Below are positions 33,327-41,967 of a stretch of 64,000 nucleotides of DNA, piece after piece; positions within the stretch are counted from its first letter, which is position 1; the number at the start of each line of letters is the position of its first letter. The stretch covers positions 46,485-110,484 of the forward strand of contig CAUGOD010000004.1 of assembly GCA_959601025.1 (NCBI GenBank), given 5' to 3'. Made by a program: the position numbers and the translations under genes. Under the pieces are notes generated by a model. The model did no database searches. It was given only the letters and a program-made list of their open reading frames with translations, and was not told where the DNA came from. The DNA is from an uncultured Oscillospiraceae bacterium. GTDB lineage: Bacteria > Bacillota > Clostridia > Oscillospirales > Acutalibacteraceae.

Positions 33327-36157
33327 CGTACATTTCCCCCTTTCAGAACCTCTTCGATGGAATAGATGGTATATGGCTTCAAAACGTTTCCTCCGCCGTC
33401 CACATACCCGAACTCCTCCAGCTTTCTGGAGAACTCGCGGTTGATATTGGTCACAGCGTTATCCAGCGCAATACGGGCCGGCTGACCGTTGAGTACCACA
33501 TTGGACCAAGCCTCGGATATTTCGCGTTCAATGATATACTGGGCCGGATGCTGCGGTACCTCCTGCATAACCGCCCACTGCCCGATGATCACCTTTTTAT
33601 CCTCCTCTGGGAAGGAAAGCTGCTCAAAGGCCGTTCGGTTGGCGCTGTTCCACAGGTATTCCGGGCCATAGGTGGTTTGCAGCGTATTCCCGAATTCTGT
33701 CTGTACCTCTGAGGACAGCCACCATTTCAGAAACGCCCAGCTTTCCTCCTTCTGCTGGGACTGCTTCATAATCGCACAGGCTGTGGACGCCGCCGTCGTG
33801 GAGCGGTTGATGCTCCCATCCTCCTGGCGGAAGCCGGGATGCTCCGCAATCGCCCAGAGGCCGGCGATCTCCGGCGCGGCGGTTTTTATTTTGACATAAT
33901 CGCTGTAGGAAGCAATGCCAATGGGAATCTGCCCGTAACGGAAGCTGTTGTAAAAGCTGGACACCACCTGTTGGACGCTGTAAAGCCGGTACAAATCCGT
34001 CAGGGTCTCAAATCCCCGCAGGCCGGCTTCCGTATTCAGCAGAGAAACCGTCCCGTCCGCGGAAAACACAGAGGCTCCTGCTTGTGTAAAGAACGGGATG
34101 GTGCTGTACAACGGCTTGACGCCGCTGTATCCGGAAAGCTGGAGGTAGAAATTCATCGAATTCCGCCGCAGCACCGGCATCATCCCTGCCACATCGTCCC
34201 AGGTTTGCGGAATGTCCAGATTCAGGCTCTCCAGGATATCCTTGCGGTAGGCCAGCACGTAAAATTCCTGCGTTTCGGTGACACCGAACACCTGATCGCC
34301 CAGCATATAGGGCGTCAGGGACTCCATAGTGTACTCCTTTTGTATGTAGGAGGCGAAATCTGGAAACTCCATCAGGTTCACCGCTGCCCCCCGCAGTCCC
34401 AAGTCGTACGGAATTTTGGTCTGCGCTCCCATAATCACATCCGGTGTGGATTTGGTGGCATTGGCCAGGATGATCCGCTGCTGATCCGGCATGGTGGAAA
34501 ACTCAACGGAAATCCCCGTCTCCGGGGTGAACTGCGTATCCACGAGAGATTGCAGTGTATCCATATAATAGACCGGATAATTCATCCAGACCTTCAGAAT
34601 CTTTGTGTCGCCCGGCACAGTGTCCTGAGACACAAATAACGTGTAGAAAAAGCGTTTGATACCGTCGAGAAGCCCTGTAAAAAAGCCTGTCTCCGCTGTG
34701 GGTAGCTTTTGACTTTCTCCGTGAATATAAATCCGGTCAATGGACAGATTTTGCCCCGTCAGGGTGGTGATCTGATCGGCCAGCATCTGGGACACCGAAC
34801 CGGATCCCTCGTTGAGCAAATCCAGGTTCGCCGGAATCTTATTGGGATTTTGCAGCAGCTTCTCCAAGTTATCCGCCGACAGCTTGATATTCAGCGCCGC
34901 GGCCGGCGATTCCTTTTGCGCGGATTCCAGCTGCCCATACAGCTCCATCAGCTCTGTACGAAAGCCCTCCAGCTTCTCGGTCACACCTGGGATATAGCTA
35001 TCAATATCCCAGGTGCGGTATTCGCTGGCGCTGGTTCCCGCCACCTTTTTCAGTTCCAGCCCTATATTGGAAATTTCCTTCAATATGGCGGACAGCCGTT
35101 CCGTAACTGCCTGAACCGGTGTACCATCTAGCTTCAGGGACAGGGTATGCCAGCCCTCCTCCAAATAGATGCTGGCCGGTTTCCCTCCGGCTGTCAGGGT
35201 TGTGTTGGCATATCGAATACCGGTATAGTCAAACGCCATGCTGTCCATCTCGGAAAACAGTGTTTTTCCGTCCAGGCACAAGTTGGCATAGGCTGGAAGA
35301 TCCTCTTTATAATTCTGGCTGTATCGCAGGCTAATGGTATACAAACCCGCATTTTTCACCTCAAACCCGTAAATCACCTTTTGCCCAACCGTTTTAAAAG
35401 ACGCGCCGTCCAAAATATTCAGCAGTTTCATTCGGTAATCGTAAGGGTATAGGGCCGCATTGCTCTCTGACGCCGCACGGATATAGGAATCGGATTTTAC
35501 AACATAGTCCTCTCCTTCCACCTCAATAAAATCCGTGCCTTCCGCCACCTCTCCCAAGGAGGCGGTATACTCGTCATAGGAAGGGGCTTCTTCTGCGGAG
35601 ACCGCCAGAAGGCGGGAAAGCCGGATATCTGTATCCTCACTGGTCAGCGTGACCGTATACCTGTCCGCCTCCAGCGTATAGGCTACCGGCCGGCTGGAAA
35701 TCGTTGCCTGGTTCCAGACATAATCCAGCACGGGTTCATGCATAACCGTCTGTTCCGCCGGCAGCTCATTGCCATGGCGGTCGGTTTTGTAGGCTTTATC
35801 GGCATCCTGCCATAAAGAAAGCAGTTGGGTGCGTACCTCCGTCCCTCCCAGAGAGACCAGCAGCGTGCTTTCCAGTACAACATCCGAAAGCGTCTCATAC
35901 TCCAAAGCCAGCCAGTATGTCCCCTTCTGCGGTATTTCCAAAGTCAGTGTAACCGGCTGTCCCGTTTCGAGAATAACCGATTCCTTATCTATAGATGCCT
36001 GCGCGGCAATTTGTTCGTCGTCAATCATCGTCCAGCCGTTATAGAACGGCGTGAACGTCTTTTCCCTTTCTGTCCCTTCCGCCGAGATGCGGACGCCGCC
36101 AATTGACGGCAGCAGCAGGGCCGTGACCAGAGCCAAAGCGAGCATTCGTTTGCATTT
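33323..36157 (-). CDS. Large extracellular solute-binding protein fused to carbohydrate-binding-like domains
   Basis: A 944-residue secreted protein. After a signal peptide (LALALVTALLLPSIGGVRIS) come about 500 residues of strand-rich modules with CBM-like sequences (GTYWLALEYETLSDVVLEST, GLYTISLRYSQNYKEDLPAY). The C-terminal 400 residues are an ABC family 1 solute-binding fold (ILKVWMNYPVYYMD, DVIMGAQTKIPYDLGLRG, YRKDILESLNLDIPQTWDDV). Normal sugar-binding proteins have about 430 residues, so this is a fusion that could hold a polymer while binding its product. I chose ATG 36157, just before the signal peptide. A longer frame to 36217 lacks a good site. There is no lipobox. Confidence 0.85.
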   Translation of the reverse strand, partial: KCKRMLALALVTALLLPSIGGVRISAEGTEREKTFTPFYNGWTMIDDEQIAAQASIDKESVILETGQPVTLTLEIPQKGTYWLALEYETLSDVVLESTLLVSLGGTEVRTQLLSLWQDADKAYKTDRHGNELPAEQTVMHEPVLDYVWNQATISSRPVAYTLEADRYTVTLTSEDTDIRLSRLLAVSAEEAPSYDEYTASLGEVAEGTDFIEVEGEDYVVKSDSYIRAASESNAALYPYDYRMKLLNILDGASFKTVGQKVIYGFEVKNAGLYTISLRYSQNYKEDLPAYANLCLDGKTLFSEMDSMAFDYTGIRYANTTLTAGGKPASIYLEEGWHTLSLKLDGTPVQAVTERLSAILKEISNIGLELKKVAGTSASEYRTWDIDSYIPGVTEKLEGFRTELMELYGQLESAQKESPAAALNIKLSADNLEKLLQNPNKIPANLDLLNEGSGSVSQMLADQITTLTGQNLSIDRIYIHGESQKLPTAETGFFTGLLDGIKRFFYTLFVSQDTVPGDTKILKVWMNYPVYYMDTLQSLVDTQFTPETGISVEFSTMPDQQRIILANATKSTPDVIMGAQTKIPYDLGLRGAAVNLMEFPDFASYIQKEYTMESLTPYMLGDQVFGVTETQEFYVLAYRKDILESLNLDIPQTWDDVAGMMPVLRRNSMNFYLQLSGYSGVKPLYSTIPFFTQAGASVFSADGTVSLLNTEAGLRGFETLTDLYRLYSVQQVVSSFYNSFRYGQIPIGIASYSDYVKIKTAAPEIAGLWAIAEHPGFRQEDGSINRSTTAASTACAIMKQSQQKEESWAFLKWWLSSEVQTEFGNTLQTTYGPEYLWNSANRTAFEQLSFPEEDKKVIIGQWAVMQEVPQHPAQYIIEREISEAWSNVVLNGQPARIALDNAVTNINREFSRKLEEFGYVDGGGNVLKPYTIYSIEEVLKGGNVR

Positions 36158-36469
36158 CATCGGTATGAATCCCCCACATCTAACGGTTAACCCTAGAGTG
36201 TGTTCACACAAAAACAACAGACAGGATTTTAAGCATAATTTTGAAACAGGTAAGGCTTTTTAACGATGACATCTCCAAAATTTTCCAATATTTCTCCTAT
36301 TGGGCTTTGTGTCAACACATTCCAGGCTTGTCTGTGCGGAAAATCATCGGATTTCCCGCGCGGGGACAGGCCGTCGGGCGCCCTTACGGATTGCCAGCGT
36401 TTTAATGCGGCGGCCGCCGCTTTTGGTTGTTCGACGGGTCTTTCAAACAAAACCCGTGCTTAAAATAAG
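36158..36469. other. Gap between the two solute-binding genes
   Basis: No gene. A minus-strand promoter candidate lies in the middle (see 36287-36315). With the terminator at 36470-36511 on its far side, this makes the 944-residue binding protein the first gene of its own transcript. Confidence 0.5.
36287..36315 (-). promoter_or_regulatory. Candidate promoter for the permease/DUF5696 transcript
   Basis: On the minus strand TTGACA (36315-36310) is followed after 17 bp by AATATT (36292-36287), about 130 bp before the binding-protein ATG. The -35 is perfect and the -10 weak, which suits an activator-dependent promoter. Confidence 0.45.
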
Positions 36470-36511
36470 CCCCCGGCAATTTCCCAAAGATAGCCGAGAA
36501 ATTGCCGGGAG
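36470..36511 (-). terminator. Terminator after the lipoprotein solute-binding gene
   Basis: CCCCGGCAATTTC and GAAATTGCCGGG form a 12-13-bp stem 12 bp past the stop at 36523. On the minus strand it is followed by GCTTATTTT. It separates the upstream operon from the permease transcript. Confidence 0.75.
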
Positions 36512-36522
36512 CCCCTGTTCCT

Positions 36523-37971
36523 TTATTGCCTGGAGGCTTCAAAATTCCTCTGGACCTCTTCGACCGCGTCGGTAAAGGTCTTATACGCAGCCGCGAATTC
36601 ACGGTTGATCTTTTCCTCGGTTTCTCGAGCGACCGCCGCAGAATCGTTGCCAGATTTGATCGTCTGCTTCGCCTGGTAAATGTTGTCGTTTACAACCGCC
36701 CAGTAATCGGGCAGAATCTTGGAATAGTCCCCCTTCACCGACTGCTCCATGTGGTTGTACATGTATTTAATGCCGTCGGGAACGTTCTTGTAGCCGTTAA
36801 AGAGCTCGGAGACCTCCGGATGAGTGCTGGCCGGAATGGTGAAACGGTTGTTGTTCAGGCTGTCCTCATTCAGCCGGCTCTGTAGATTCATACGGGTAAT
36901 CAGGCCGTCCTTCCCAAAGGTCAGGAATTTGAGGAATTCCCACGCTGCCTTCGGATCCTGTGCTGTGGACAGCATCATACCGTAGTCGGAATGAACGATC
37001 TGCTTAGAGCTTTCCTTGGTCTTTGCCGGTATGGGATAATAATCCCAGTTAAAGGTGAGCTGGGTGCTCAGCCAGGAATCGTCCCAGGTGCTCTGATTGG
37101 CCACCAGGATTTTCCCGCTGGACAGGGCGTCCACATTGGCGCCGAACTTCTTGGAATAATCGTCGTTGCTGTTTTCGCTGTTGCGCATGTTGTCGGCTAC
37201 CAGCTGCGGCTGCTTTTCCAGATCGTTGACAATCGCAACTGCCTGCTCAAAGGCGCCGCCGCTCAGCTGGAAGGTTTCCGTTTCGGGATGATAGCCCCAC
37301 TGGTGTCCGGTATCTTCCAGCTGCATCATCAGATATTGATCCAAGGAATCGGTATGATTCATGCCGGAATAGGTGTTGTTTGTGGCTTTTTTCACCAGCT
37401 CCACAAACTCGTCAATCGTCCAGTTATAGTCAGGACGATCCAGATTCAGGGTGTCCAGCAGATCCAGATTCATCACCATGCAAGAGAACTGGAGCCATGC
37501 AGGCACCGCATAGGTCTTTCCGCAGTACTCAAAGCCCTTTAGCGAGATTTGATGGATGTACTGGGTTTCCTCATCCGCCTGCAGAAATTCATCCAACGGA
37601 TAAATCCAGTTCTGCTGGACAAAGGGGGCCAGGTTGTCCCAGCCAAGCACCACATCAGGCAGTGTGCCCGCACTTGCGCGGGTGGACAGGAACTCATACA
37701 GGTCGCCGACAAATTCGTCCAGCTCCACCTCGATGTTGGGATACATCTCGTTAAAGGATTTCAGCCATATCTCGGTTTCATCCCGCACGTTGTCACGCAC
37801 GGCGTAAGTCACCTTTCCCGAAACGGATTCGTTAACCGGCAGCGTATAATCGCTGTCCCCCGTGGATGTACTGCCAGGGGTCGAAGACACATCCGAACCG
37901 CCGTTGCACGCCGTCAGAAGAGACGCCGTCATCAAAACGGACAGCAAGGCGCATATCCATCGCTTCATCAA
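36523..37971 (-). CDS. Lipoprotein extracellular solute-binding protein (sugar ABC)
   Basis: A 482-residue family 1 solute-binding lipoprotein. The lipobox LLTAC places Cys22 as the lipid-modified residue, and a Ser/Thr/Gly linker follows. The binding fold is recognisable in DETEIWLKSFNEMYPNIEVE, LPDVVLGWDNLAPFVQQNWI and KAAWEFLKFLTFGKDGLITR. GGGGG with a 7-base spacer precedes the double ATG. The gene starts 12 bp after the 851-residue DUF4434 gene, so it belongs to the upstream surface-protein operon while serving the permeases downstream. Confidence 0.92.
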   Translation of the reverse strand: MMKRWICALLSVLMTASLLTACNGGSDVSSTPGSTSTGDSDYTLPVNESVSGKVTYAVRDNVRDETEIWLKSFNEMYPNIEVELDEFVGDLYEFLSTRASAGTLPDVVLGWDNLAPFVQQNWIYPLDEFLQADEETQYIHQISLKGFEYCGKTYAVPAWLQFSCMVMNLDLLDTLNLDRPDYNWTIDEFVELVKKATNNTYSGMNHTDSLDQYLMMQLEDTGHQWGYHPETETFQLSGGAFEQAVAIVNDLEKQPQLVADNMRNSENSNDDYSKKFGANVDALSSGKILVANQSTWDDSWLSTQLTFNWDYYPIPAKTKESSKQIVHSDYGMMLSTAQDPKAAWEFLKFLTFGKDGLITRMNLQSRLNEDSLNNNRFTIPASTHPEVSELFNGYKNVPDGIKYMYNHMEQSVKGDYSKILPDYWAVVNDNIYQAKQTIKSGNDSAAVARETEEKINREFAAAYKTFTDAVEEVQRNFEASRQ

Positions 37972-37982
37972 AGTACCCCCTT

Positions 37983-40538
37983 TTAATATACGGCCACACT
38001 CTTGATAAAGTGGGCGTTGTCGCCATACTGCAAGCTGGCCTTCAGGGTGATTTTCTTATACAGCTTTGTGCTGTCCACCGTTATGCGGAAAGCCTTGGTC
38101 TCTACACGATGTGTATTATCTGCGGCGGGCGACTTGTCGAAATCCAGCATAACCTCCGAGGGACGTAGGGCCCTTCCGAGCAATTCCTGCGTTCCTTCGG
38201 CCGTTGTTCCATAAATATCAATATACGAGGGCAGGAACACGGCGGCATCCCGATCCAGCAGCCACTGCGTTTCCACCGCCTTAAGGATGGAGGGGGAAGG
38301 AATGTCCACCTCCATAACGATGGAACCGCCCATTCCCTGCGCCTTTAACCAAGCGGTGTTATTCCCATCCTCGCCCCAGCCCACCGAGGGGCCGCGGCCA
38401 TGTCCATGGGTCAGCAGACTGGTCGCCGTCGCCGACTTGTACTTCAAAGTTTCGCTTTCAAAAGTACCGGCTAGCATATCGATGATGTTATTGGTCACGC
38501 CGAACAGATGATCGTCTGTCGAAAAGTTCTGCATTCCCTGTGTGTTGAAGTACACCGGCTGGCCTTCGATCAGGTTAACCGGCTCGGTGTATCCTTCCAC
38601 AGCTGCCGCGGTTTTGGAGGCTTCGTAAATCCGCAGGACGGATATTTCCGAATTGGCGTACTTCTGTGTCACCACAAGCTGAATCTGCTTTGCCGTAACC
38701 GCTTCTCCCAGGTCGATGGGAACCCAAACGCCTCCAGTGGAAGAAGAGCCGTACTCCTTAAAGGGATACACTGCCGCCACAGGCTTCCCATCCGCCAGTA
38801 CATCCACCTTTTCCGGCAGGAAAAGATCGGTGCCGGTGAAAGGGGTGTTCTGGAACTGAAGGTAAATAAACCCGACGGTTTTCTCCCCCTTCAGATCGCA
38901 GGTCAGCGTATATTTGCCCAGCGAACCATTCTCGCTAAGGGTAAATTTAGCGGGAGCATTCCCGGCAATCAGGCCGGATAAATCGCTGGGGGCGGCGATG
39001 TTCAGCAGATTCCCGGTGCTCACCGAAACGGCGTCGCTGCCAAGGCTTTCGCCAAACTCCCGATTCAAGGCGATTCCGCCGGCGGGCACATCCACCGTCA
39101 GCTTCGCTGGTTCCCTGGAACGGTTGCCGGTGCCGTCCACCGCGTATATCTGGTATTCGTAAGAACAGCCAGGCGTCAGCTGGGCGTCTGTGATCAGCAC
39201 CTGTTCGCCGGACGCTACCTGCCGGGCCTCCTGAATACGAACCAGTGTGCTGTCGTCCGCGCCGGATTCCTTCCGCCAAAGCTCGTAGCCGGCGACCGGC
39301 TGCTCGTTGCCAGTGTCCACACGGTCAAAGGACAGCGACACGCCGAAGCCCTGGATGGCCGCCTTGGCCCCTCCCGGTGTCGGGATAGGGGCAGAGGGGG
39401 CGTATAGCTTCCCGTTTTCGTAATAGTATTTGTATGCCTTGTAGAACATTTCATTGACCGTATTGCTTCCCGTCTTTTTCCCGGAAAAATAGGCCAAAGA
39501 ATGCAGGCTGAAGCTGACATGCTCCTCAACATACGCATCTACTGCCGCCATGTTGTCGGTAAAGCGCCGGATGGTCATCACTCCCATGGGGTTCATGCTG
39601 TAGGCTTCGGGGTTATTCCAGGCTATCGCCTCGCCCCACCCTGCATTTGCACGCGCCGAACGGGAGGCTTCGCGCGCCTCGTCCATCGCCTTGTACCAAG
39701 GCACGATGGTTTCCTTCATGCTGCTCTCCCAGCCGCAGCCGTCCTGCGGGGCGATGATGTCCAGCTGCGTCTTGGACCAGATATCCTGTAGCAGTGTCCG
39801 CCAGACAGCCAGCTCGGCCTCGGTGGCCTCCCGATTCAGGGAGGTATACACCAGCGGCGAGCAAAGAGTGGGCAGATTCGGGGTAACCGACTTGATGTGG
39901 GCGGTCAAAGGCTGGTAGTAATTCTTAATCAACCGGTCGTTGCCGCCGTTTCCGGAGGTCAGATTGATGTTGTTGAACTCAAAGGGCAAATACCAGCCGC
40001 CAATGGTGTCCGCATACTCTCCCTTGAACTGGGCCCACAGGTCGTCAAACACCTTTTCCGCATAGGCTTCGCTTTCCGTCAGGAACTTACTGTTCCCCGA
40101 CATATTCACATCGTTAAAGGCACTGGTAATGCCGGAGAACCAGGCGTCCTCAAACAGGGAAAGGCCCAGCCAAACCTTGATGCCGGCGCTTTTAGCCGCC
40201 GCGAGGATGAAGGGAATCTGCTGGCGCTGTGACTCGGCTCCCGCTCCTGCTTCCTCAAAGGTGGGCGTATAGAAATACGCCTTGTTGGTCTCGCTGTAAA
40301 AATATACGGCGTACTGGACGACCACCTTGTTGAGCCCAATGTCTTTCATTTGCTGCATGACTGTATTCCAGTCATCCTGCGACCAGGCGTCGTCGCCCCC
40401 GGTCAGGGTGGGGGCAATGAACATTCCGCTTAGCATAGGCATATCGCTTTCCTTTGCAATGGCTTGGGAGGGAGACATGCCGAACATGGCCGTAAAGAGC
40501 GCAAAGCCGCACAAAAGCGTGCAAAACCGTTTTTTCAT
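37983..40538 (-). CDS. Secreted DUF4434 protein with fibronectin III and discoidin-like modules
   Basis: An 851-residue secreted protein. A signal peptide (FCTLLCGFALFTAMFGMSPS) is followed by a DUF4434 domain (about 35-360), a glycoside-hydrolase-like TIM barrel with GMFIAPTLTGGDDAWSQDDW, IGGWYLPFEFNN and LDIIAPQDGCGWESS. A fibronectin-III-like module (about 385-490) and galactose-binding or discoidin-like sandwiches reach the C-terminus. The start at 40538 has GGGAGGAAGAGC before it. The two plus-strand DUF4434 genes at 46124 and 48165 share the core motifs. Binding or cleavage of an extracellular glycan is likely, and the substrate is unknown. Confidence 0.85.
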   Translation of the reverse strand: MKKRFCTLLCGFALFTAMFGMSPSQAIAKESDMPMLSGMFIAPTLTGGDDAWSQDDWNTVMQQMKDIGLNKVVVQYAVYFYSETNKAYFYTPTFEEAGAGAESQRQQIPFILAAAKSAGIKVWLGLSLFEDAWFSGITSAFNDVNMSGNSKFLTESEAYAEKVFDDLWAQFKGEYADTIGGWYLPFEFNNINLTSGNGGNDRLIKNYYQPLTAHIKSVTPNLPTLCSPLVYTSLNREATEAELAVWRTLLQDIWSKTQLDIIAPQDGCGWESSMKETIVPWYKAMDEAREASRSARANAGWGEAIAWNNPEAYSMNPMGVMTIRRFTDNMAAVDAYVEEHVSFSLHSLAYFSGKKTGSNTVNEMFYKAYKYYYENGKLYAPSAPIPTPGGAKAAIQGFGVSLSFDRVDTGNEQPVAGYELWRKESGADDSTLVRIQEARQVASGEQVLITDAQLTPGCSYEYQIYAVDGTGNRSREPAKLTVDVPAGGIALNREFGESLGSDAVSVSTGNLLNIAAPSDLSGLIAGNAPAKFTLSENGSLGKYTLTCDLKGEKTVGFIYLQFQNTPFTGTDLFLPEKVDVLADGKPVAAVYPFKEYGSSSTGGVWVPIDLGEAVTAKQIQLVVTQKYANSEISVLRIYEASKTAAAVEGYTEPVNLIEGQPVYFNTQGMQNFSTDDHLFGVTNNIIDMLAGTFESETLKYKSATATSLLTHGHGRGPSVGWGEDGNNTAWLKAQGMGGSIVMEVDIPSPSILKAVETQWLLDRDAAVFLPSYIDIYGTTAEGTQELLGRALRPSEVMLDFDKSPAADNTHRVETKAFRITVDSTKLYKKITLKASLQYGDNAHFIKSVAVY

Positions 40539-40551
40539 GCTCTTCCTCCCT

Positions 40552-41967
40552 TTAATCAATGGGTTCCAGGATAACGGCATCATAGCAGCAATAGCCCCAA
40601 TTGGCCGTTATCAAAATCTCGTTTTCCCCTTCGTTAAACGCGAAGCCCTCCTTCGGGTATTTCGGATGCAGCTCGTTGTTTTCCCATACCTCGGTGCCTG
40701 GCTGGCTTAAGGTCCATTCTCCCTTATTCTTGCCCAGGAAAGAGGTTAGGTATTTATTGCCTCCATTGATCTGCACATAATCGCACTTGTTGTTGCCGTC
40801 GTCGGAGGCGCCCACCACAAAGAGCCGGTAATTTCCCGCCTTGGGGACATTCACCTTCAGGCTGATGGTGGTATTGAAGAGGAAGACATAACCGTCGCCG
40901 GTATAGCTCTTCATATTCCCCGATTCTCCCACCAGCGCGGCGCCTTTCCCGTCAATGGTACCGGTTTCCATTTCGACGCGGATGGCTCTCTCGGTGGGCT
41001 GGATATTGTCCGGATCCTGAATGGGCTTTTCTGTGCGTTCCAAGTCGTAGACCTTCTCCAAGGCGATGCTGTTGCCAGGCGGATTCGTCTCCTTGCCCCG
41101 CTCCAGAAAGTCCACCGCGTTTTTGTTGGCGTTATTTTTATACGAGTTTCCCGATCCGGTGTTGCCTGTGCTGGCATACAGCAGGGACAAACCGTAGCCG
41201 GTGTCCGCCCCGTCCGGACGGCCGTTTTCCACAAGGTCACAGCCAGTAATCACGCAATCGCTTGCGTTTTCCAGGCTGACGCCCACAAACAAATTTCTCT
41301 GAATGTTCAGGCTTTTGAGTTCAATCTTCCGGCCGTTCTCAATCCGCACGCCGTATTCAAACCCGCTGACGGATAGATTCTCAATCACTGCCCCCTCGAC
41401 GGGATGATCCCCGCTGGAAAGCAGGTGAAAGGCCGCTGACTTATTCTCTCGCAATTTGGAACTGCCGACGATGACGGTTTTTTCCTTGCCCTCGCCGGAA
41501 ATCACGACGGGGGTCTGCGCATCCAGGGTCATAAACGGGCCGTTTTCCAGCTCGTAGGTTCCCTCACAGAGATAAACCTTGGATTTCGAATCCAGCTGGT
41601 ACAGATACCAAGGGTTCCCAGGGGCGAAAAGCGAATCCCCCTTTTCGTATTGGATCGGCCGCACCCCGTAGCCTTCCAGCTCCGCAAGGGTCTCCTTCGG
41701 CGTGTCGGAGGCCACCACTACATGGGTATAGCCGGTGAAGCGCCCTCGATCCTTCTCTGGATCCTTAATCACCGCGTCGGCGTACATAGACACGCCCTCT
41801 TTCGGAGGATCGGAAGACGAAGAGTCTCCCGATCCTCCGGACTTGGCAAACTTCCAGATAAGCAGCCCGGCGCCTACGAGCACCAGGGCAAGCACTATGC
41901 ACAGAACAGGAATCCATACTTTTTTGGGAATGGCCTTGGTCTTGCCAGACAATTCCTTATTTTTCAC
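40552..41967 (-). CDS. Membrane-anchored right-handed beta-helix protein with a carbohydrate-binding-like domain
   Basis: A 471-residue protein. One N-terminal helix (VWIPVLCIVLALVLVGAGLL, about 14-33) anchors it. A parallel beta-helix follows (SVSGFEYGVRIENGRKIELK, NIQRNLFVGVSLENASDCVI, about 190-280), as in pectin-lyase-like folds. The C-terminal about 140 residues form a CBM-like sandwich ending in NEILITANWGYCCYDAVILE. The GTG start at 41967 has GAGAGGAAAC upstream and overlaps the previous gene's stop. The same C-terminal module occurs in the protein encoded just upstream, so the two probably bind the same glycan. Confidence 0.82.
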   Translation of the reverse strand: MKNKELSGKTKAIPKKVWIPVLCIVLALVLVGAGLLIWKFAKSGGSGDSSSSDPPKEGVSMYADAVIKDPEKDRGRFTGYTHVVVASDTPKETLAELEGYGVRPIQYEKGDSLFAPGNPWYLYQLDSKSKVYLCEGTYELENGPFMTLDAQTPVVISGEGKEKTVIVGSSKLRENKSAAFHLLSSGDHPVEGAVIENLSVSGFEYGVRIENGRKIELKSLNIQRNLFVGVSLENASDCVITGCDLVENGRPDGADTGYGLSLLYASTGNTGSGNSYKNNANKNAVDFLERGKETNPPGNSIALEKVYDLERTEKPIQDPDNIQPTERAIRVEMETGTIDGKGAALVGESGNMKSYTGDGYVFLFNTTISLKVNVPKAGNYRLFVVGASDDGNNKCDYVQINGGNKYLTSFLGKNKGEWTLSQPGTEVWENNELHPKYPKEGFAFNEGENEILITANWGYCCYDAVILEPID

